NCBI RefSeq assembly: GCF_031877795.1
Contig: NC_133971.1
Location: forward strand, 60,210,463-60,274,462
Direction of reading: 5' to 3'
Source of the DNA: Strix aluco
Taxonomy: Eukaryota; Chordata; Aves; Strigiformes; Strigidae
DNA: 64,000 nucleotides
Made by a program: the position numbers and the translations under genes. Position 1 is the first letter of the stretch. Each line of letters starts with the position of its first letter. Below are positions 59,801 to 64,000 of the stretch, in pieces. Below the pieces are notes generated by a model. That model was not told where the DNA came from and ran no database searches. It was given only the letters and a program-made list of their open reading frames with translations.

Positions 59801-60346
59801 AAGGCAGACCTGAAGACACATTGGACTGGCTCCCTGTGGTAAAAGCTTGACCTGTATAATTAGAAAACATATGTACTTGGTGTATTTGGAAGTTGAGAGA
59901 ATGAATAAAAGTACAATTTCCATACCACCTTGTGTAAACCTCCCCAGCATTCTGCTCCATGACATCTTTTACCATGACAAGAACCACCATTACTACAGAT
60001 AACTGAAACTATTGGGTTCCTCTGCCTTGAACTTACTCTGAAAAAAACACAAGTGCCTTACTAAAGCGGCATGTAAGCACAAGAGCATGAAGTCCTATAA
60101 GCAACAAAACAAAAAGGCATGAAGACACATTCAGCAGTTTCAGGTTATTAAACTGACCAAATCTGGAATATTCCTTACTCCTCCTAGTGGAAGAATTTAA
60201 TTTCATAATACCTTCAAAAAGAGGCTTCAACTGTGGTGACACTACATTGCTGGTTCCCGAGGAATCTGCCCAAGAATCCCAACCACCTAATAGATCTGGG
60301 TGGCTTGTAGAAGATGATATTTTAGACGGCTCTGGTGTCAGATTCC
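50786..60346 (-). CDS. GAK: GAK gene, 3' coding part (last six exons, genomic span)
   Basis: GAK (cyclin-G-associated kinase, auxilin-2) recruits HSC70 to clathrin-coated vesicles and drives uncoating at the trans-Golgi and plasma membrane. Six exons join in phase: 60212-60346, 59732-59851, 55613-55825, 54060-54208, 52565-52741 and 50786-50887. They encode the end of the clathrin/adaptor-binding region ([18 protein letters not shown]) and a full J domain with the HPD tripeptide (VVHPDK). The choice of GAK over its paralogue DNAJC6 rests on [34 protein letters not shown] and the C-terminus [14 protein letters not shown]6 ends in QKPLY. The Ser/Thr kinase and PTEN-like domains lie right of the window. 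No disruption is seen. Confidence 0.95.
50888..52564 (-). other. GAK: GAK last intron
   Basis: About 1.7 kb. Contains an isolated G-rich patch at 51751-51770 in otherwise AT-rich sequence, and a short imperfect duplication at about 52,420-52,485 (units sharing GTGAAGAGCATGTAG). No exon recognised. Confidence 0.55.
52565..52741 (-). CDS. GAK: GAK exon: J domain with HPD motif (5)
   Basis: 177 nt, phase 0. Encodes [39 protein letters not shown] and [20 protein letters not shown]. His-Pro-Asp is the tripeptide that stimulates HSC70 ATPase. Acceptor CCAG, donor AAG|GTGAG. Confidence 0.97.
52742..54059 (-). other. GAK: GAK intron
   Basis: About 1.3 kb, AT-rich. A 34-codon minus-strand frame near 52.83-52.93 kb looks protein-like but has no clear splice acceptor. 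Confidence 0.55.
54060..54208 (-). CDS. GAK: GAK exon: pre-J helix (4)
   Basis: 149 nt. Encodes [38 protein letters not shown] and DMDPLKLK. The DFEDLL segment is conserved in both auxilins as the clathrin-binding entry to the J domain. Acceptor CATAG, donor CAAG|GTTTG. Confidence 0.95.
54209..55612 (-). other. GAK: GAK intron with ancient CR1
   Basis: About 1.4 kb. Holds a strongly diverged CR1 3' fragment at about 54.69-54.96 kb and otherwise nothing recognised. Confidence 0.6.
54690..54960 (-). mobile_element. Ancient diverged CR1 3' fragment
   Basis: Reads as a worn reverse complement of CR1: GAACTGTAGAATAACTGAA at the 3' tail, GTGCAATCCCCACTCAAA, then TTGTCCAGTTGAGGGCCACC and GGCCCACTGCCTCTCCATCC. 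Many indels. Much older than the 18-38 kb copies. Confidence 0.6.
55613..55825 (-). CDS. GAK: GAK exon: linker before J domain (3)
   Basis: 213 nt. Encodes [19 protein letters not shown], a Trp/Gln/Pro-rich stretch, then [20 protein letters not shown] and VRTPSF. The last part is a GAK signature not shared by DNAJC6. Acceptor TTAG, donor TTTG|GTAAG. Confidence 0.94.
57630..58015 (+). mobile_element. Solo LTR with 6-bp flanking duplication
   Basis: 386 bases from CGTGGGAG to CCTCCCGCAACA, flanked on both sides by CATCAC (57624-57629 and 58016-58021). The ends are imperfect inverted repeats (GTGGGAG against CTCCCGC). AATAAA at 57954-57959 lies about 56 bases before the CA end, as in an LTR. 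A 6-bp duplication is usual for class II (ERVK-like) elements. It lies in a GAK intron, antisense to the gene. No internal viral genes remain. Confidence 0.65.
58148..58166 (+). repeat. (ACT)n/(ACC)n microsatellite
   Basis: Short run of ACT units passing into ACC units, inside a GAK intron. Confidence 0.75.
58430..58660 (+). mobile_element. CR1 LINE 3' tail, plus strand
   Basis: About 230 bases of the ORF2 end and 3' UTR, with GGTTTAGACTGGACATTAGG and GGTCTTTTCCAACCTGAATG, ending in ATTCTGTG units. Subfamily differs from the 18-38 kb copies (GATCCCAAGGGTC instead of GATCTTCAAGGTC). Antisense to GAK. Confidence 0.9.
59732..59851 (-). CDS. GAK: GAK exon: DPF motif region (2)
   Basis: 120 nt. 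Encodes [20 protein letters not shown] and [20 protein letters not shown] is an AP2 alpha-ear binding motif, and FADLxxLGSSL matches the mammalian GAK segment. Acceptor ACAG, donor CCAG|GTAAG. Confidence 0.93.
59852..60211 (-). other. GAK: GAK short intron
   Basis: 360 bases between two GAK exons, both in phase 1. Nothing else recognised. Confidence 0.7.
60212..60346 (-). CDS. GAK: GAK exon: clathrin/adaptor-binding region (1)
   Basis: 135 nt. Encodes [20 protein letters not shown], then [19 protein letters not shown] and KPLFEG. Acceptor TGTAG, donor GAAG|GTATT. Splits a Gly codon at both ends. Low complexity, Ser/Pro-rich, as expected for this disordered part of GAK. Confidence 0.88.
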
Positions 60347-62360
60347 CTACAGAAAAAAAGAAATCTGATTATTCTTTTAAGAAAACCATCACAATAATGG
60401 ATGTTTTGCCAATACCAACAGAACTGTGTACCACATTGTCAGCTACAATGACCAACTACATGGCTTGCTTAACTTTCTCCATAATACAGTCACACAGTCT
60501 TAAACAGGACTCAAAGGTTTTACCACTGGAATTCCTTCATTTGTATTTGAAACATCCCATGCACTTCATAGAGAAGATGTTTTCATGCACAGGCAATCTA
60601 TGAATTTATCAGCTTAGGCCTCCTGGGCAAAAAGACTAGCTATAGGATGGCTTCAGGGCACATTGCTGTTCCTGACAACACAGCAGGTAAATAGAAAGCT
60701 GCAGCGTTTCACAAAATGGTACTCCGTTTCACTCGGCAGTCTGGGTGCTACACAGGTGGAGCCAGGTCACTTCAAACCTCAGGTTTGCCTACCCCAGGTT
60801 TCATGTGACAAACTAATCCTTTAAGGTTCAGTATATGAATGAATGCATGCAATTAAAGAGCAAGATACAGGATGAGTGATCTCTTCTAGGAAAAGATTGA
60901 GAATCATTAGCTCCATGGATAAAAAACATTTTTCTATGTGCAAAGCAAAATCACCATGCCAACTGAAAACAGAAAATGAAACAGTCGCATTCAAAAGGAT
61001 GTAAGGGTGCTTCCACTAACTTTTAGGAAGTGTCACATCCAACACAGGGTTTTAACTGCCACTCCTAACACTTGCAAATAATTCCTCCCCTCCTTTCTCT
61101 CACACACAGTATAAGGTGAGTCATCCTCAGAATGAGAGGTCCTAGATATGAACACTCAAAGCTGCATGCCAGCTCTCAGCATTCCCTTCAAGCACAGCTG
61201 GTAGAGACTCAGAGTGAAGCAGAACAGCTTTTGAATGTAACCAGCCCTTCAATGCTAATGACAACAGTCAGTGCTACAGGGAGAGGTGGTATTTCAGCAA
61301 AACCAGTATGTTTAGCAGTGCTCTAAGATATTTTGAAGACCTAGAGTTTGGAAAGCTAACCTAGCCACCCTTACAAAAATAGCGACATTTTGACGCTTTG
61401 GATGCTTTAACATCACAGCTTTTTACTTCTCTCAGCTTCTAAACTGTACCTTTTGGATACTGATATCAAATCACAGAAGCTATTTTATCTTGAGGAAATC
61501 GTTGGAAGCAAATTAAATATTCCCTCCACCACCTCAATCCACCAATTCTATTTATACTTAGATCTTACAGTTGCAAAGAGAGCACATCAAATACCCTGCA
61601 AATGCCTGCCAAGAGCCTGTATTACAGCAGTCATCTCTGCTGCATGTGAAAAAAAACATTAGAACATCAGAATAAAATGTATGAAGTAGCCACCAAAGTC
61701 TTCTGAAGGTATAGTACAATTTTCAGCCCTTTCTCCAGACTTAAGCCTCATTTCCCTGCCTCTGAAACCATGGGAGAAACAGTATGTATTTGCCTCAGTA
61801 CTCAGGAGCCCAGCTATCTGCAGCACAGCAGTGTCACTGGCTATAACCATCAGAGTATCCAAAACTGTCTATTCATCAGTTTAGAAATTTGCTGTACCAT
61901 ATGCCACTCAAATTTTAAGTGGGCCTTGAATTAGTATTAGTATTTATTTTTAAGCTAGAAATCATTTTGGCTTATGATCTCTGTTATAACAAGTTTTTTA
62001 CAGGGTCGTAAGGAAATTTACAGCCACTTATAGAATTAACTATGGTAAAACCAAGTTGAGAGAAATATGAATAAACTACAGCTGAATGCATTTGAAAGAC
62101 TGAGAACGCACTATGGGAATCAGGTGTTTTATAACTGCTGGTTTAAGAGCATTAAGTTCATCATCTTTCCCACCCTGAACAAAGCAGGGATTAACTTACT
62201 GCTATGTACAGCAGTGAATTCACTATGAATAGTACAAGCTCACATACATCCACTTTTACCAGAAAAATCTGAAACAATGGAGTACAATGTGCAATATACT
62301 GAACAGATAAGATGTTCCTCCTGGAACTAAAGTTTATTCTTAGGCTAAATTCTTTCTCAT
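60347..62360 (-). other. GAK: GAK intron (left part)
   Basis: AT-rich, no further GAK exon recognised up to the right edge of the window. The intron is therefore at least 3.65 kb. Confidence 0.55.
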
Positions 62361-62750
62361 TGTGTTACCTAAAAAAACCCTCTCGAAACCAGAATTAGTT
62401 TAGAGAGGAGATATTGCTTTATTCTGCGCAGGGTGCTAGGTGGAAAGCATCCACAAATCAAGCGCACCACACCAAAGCATTTCAAAGTATTTACACACTC
62501 CAAACTATGTGATTACATGATTTCTATAATGATTATTAGTTAGCTGCTTACTGCTTCTATTCCTTATTGGTTAGTAACATACCTTTTTGTCAGCTTTCTG
62601 TGCAAGCTCAAAGGGTGAGGGTCTGTATCCCGACATGGGTCTAAAGCTTACTTGACGTAAAACAATTTTAATAAGCTTTCGTGTCCCAAGATGTTTCTCT
62701 TCAAGGACTGTAGCTCCTGATTAGAAGTCCCCTACTAAATCCTGTTGACA
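62361..62750 (-). mobile_element. Solo LTR, minus strand
   Basis: 390 bases. On the minus strand it runs TGTCAACAGGATTTAG to GGTAACACA, so it has TGT...ACA ends, and contains CGCAGAATAAAGCAATATC about 60 bases before the end. No target-site duplication was found. It lies in a GAK intron in the sense orientation, about 100 bases from the 5' truncation point of the next CR1. Confidence 0.6.
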
Positions 62751-62838
62751 GTTTGGAGAACAGGCTGACCTATCTGGTGCATCCAATTTGTCCTTGTATT
62801 TCATGAGAAACACTTATATGGATAACAATACATACTAA

Positions 62839-63333
62839 ATGCCCTCAAGTGCAATGAGAATTATGATTTGTTATGATTGCTTTGAGTACAAGTGCAGTGA
62901 AGACAGGGTGGAGTGTCTTTGCATTAGAATCAGGGGGAAGGCCAACAGGGCAGATGTTGTAGTAGGAGTCTACTATAGGTCACCCACCCAGGACAGAGAG
63001 GTGGATGAAATATTCTGTAGGCACTTAGGAGAAATCTCACGATCACTTGCCCTTGTTCTTGTGGGAGACTTTAACTTCCCAGACATCTGCTGGAAATACA
63101 ACACAGCAGAGCAGGACCAGTACCAGAGATTCCTGGAATGTGTGGGAGACAACTTCCTGACGCAGCTGGTGAGAGAACCAACCAGAGAAGGTGCCCTGCT
63201 GGACCTCCTCTTTGTGAACAGAGAAGGACTGGTGGATGATGTCGCGGTCGGAGGACGACTAGGGCACAGGGATCATGAAATAAATAGAGTTCTCTATTCT
63301 CAGAGAGGCCAGGAGAGGGCTAAGCAGAACTGA
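62839..63333 (+). pseudogene. CR1 ORF2 endonuclease fragment
   Basis: 164-codon open frame in the truncated CR1; its first dozen codons are flanking sequence. Contains the GDFNFPD motif expected to hold catalytic residues of the APE-type endonuclease, and ends after a one-base frameshift at DHEI. The N-terminal endonuclease part is missing, so it cannot be functional. Confidence 0.85.
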
Positions 63334-64000
63334 CATCCTGGACTTCCAAAGGGCTGACTTTGACTTGTTTAAGCACCTGCTTGACAGGATCCCTTGGGAG
63401 ACGGTTCTGAAGGGTATAGGGGTCCAGGAAGGCTGGGCACTCTTTAAGAAGGAAGTGTTATTGTCTCAGGAACAGGCAGTCCCCGGGTGCTGTAAGAGAA
63501 GCCGGCGACAGAGAAGACCACCCTGGCTGAACAGGGAGCCGTGGCTGGAACTCAGGGAGAAAAGGAGAGTTTACAGCCTTTGGAAGAAGGGGCTAGCCAC
63601 TCACAATGATTACAAAGAGGCTGTGAGGCTCTGCAGGGTAGAAATGAGGAGGTCTAAAGCCCAGCTGGAAATTACCCTGGCTTCAGCAATCAAGGATAAC
63701 AAGAAATGTTTCTATAAGTATGTCAGCAGCAAAAGAAAGACCAGGGAGAGTCTCCATCCCCTGCTAGATGCAGGAGGAAACATGGTAACAAGTGATGAGG
63801 AGAAGGCTGAGGTCCTTAATGCCTTCTTTGCCTCAGTCTTTAATAGCAAGACTAGTTGTACTGAGGGAATCCAGCCTCCTCAGCCAGAAGACAGAGACTG
63901 GGAGAACTATCCCCCCGCAATCCAGGAGGAGACAGTCAGGGACCTACTGCATCACATAGACATACACAAGTCTATGGGACCTGATGGGATACACCCGAGG
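62860..64000 (+). mobile_element. 5'-truncated CR1 LINE ORF2, runs off the window
   Basis: Starts inside the endonuclease (CYDCFEYKCSEDRVECLCIR), continues with VLVGDFNFPDICWKYNTAEQ and EPTREGALLDLLFVNREGLV, then the linker region up to the start of RT (MGPDGIHPR-like) at the edge. An added base near 63,283 (GAAATAAATAGAG against GAAATAATAGAG in the 28 kb copy) shifts the frame, so the endonuclease frame ends at 63,333. Very similar to the 26-29.5 kb copy, in opposite orientation. Antisense to GAK. Confidence 0.9.

Overview
The window looks like avian nuclear DNA. It has intron-rich vertebrate genes with short introns, several CR1 LINEs ending in the (ATTCTGTG)n tail typical of birds and crocodilians, and retrovirus-like LTRs. 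There is no bacterial, plasmid or organellar signature. Species cannot be fixed from the sequence; a bird is the best reading.

Layout. (1) Bases 1-13,938 hold the 5' part of PIGG (GPI ethanolamine phosphate transferase 2) on the minus strand. Six coding exons with consistent splice sites and phases cover about 372 codons, essentially the lumenal catalytic domain; the membrane-spanning C-terminal part lies left of the window. Two CR1 fragments sit at the left edge. (2) Bases about 13,430-14,430 form a CpG-rich promoter with CCAAT and ETS motifs, a cluster of RFX X-box-like motifs, and a possible divergent plus-strand transcript with a 59-codon ORF. (3) Bases about 14.6-50.2 kb are gene-poor. 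They carry three related CR1 copies (one nearly full length, 25.9-29.5 kb), LTR-like segments and long stretches in which I see no conserved coding sequence. (4) Bases about 50.2-60.3 kb hold the 3' end of GAK (cyclin-G-associated kinase / auxilin-2) on the minus strand. Six exons encode the end of the clathrin/AP2-binding region and the complete C-terminal J domain; the kinase and PTEN-like domains lie right of the window. (5) Bases about 60.3-64 kb are GAK intron with a minus-strand LTR next to a 5'-truncated plus-strand CR1 that runs off the edge.

The two genes do not share a pathway. PIGG modifies GPI anchors in the ER, whereas GAK uncoats clathrin vesicles with HSC70. They are adjacent here, but in human 4p16.3 several genes separate them, so the neighbourhood appears rearranged. 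I found no new multi-gene system. The most useful leads are the X-box cluster at the PIGG promoter, the possible divergent transcript, a stop codon shared by two CR1 copies, and a large inverted CR1 pair.
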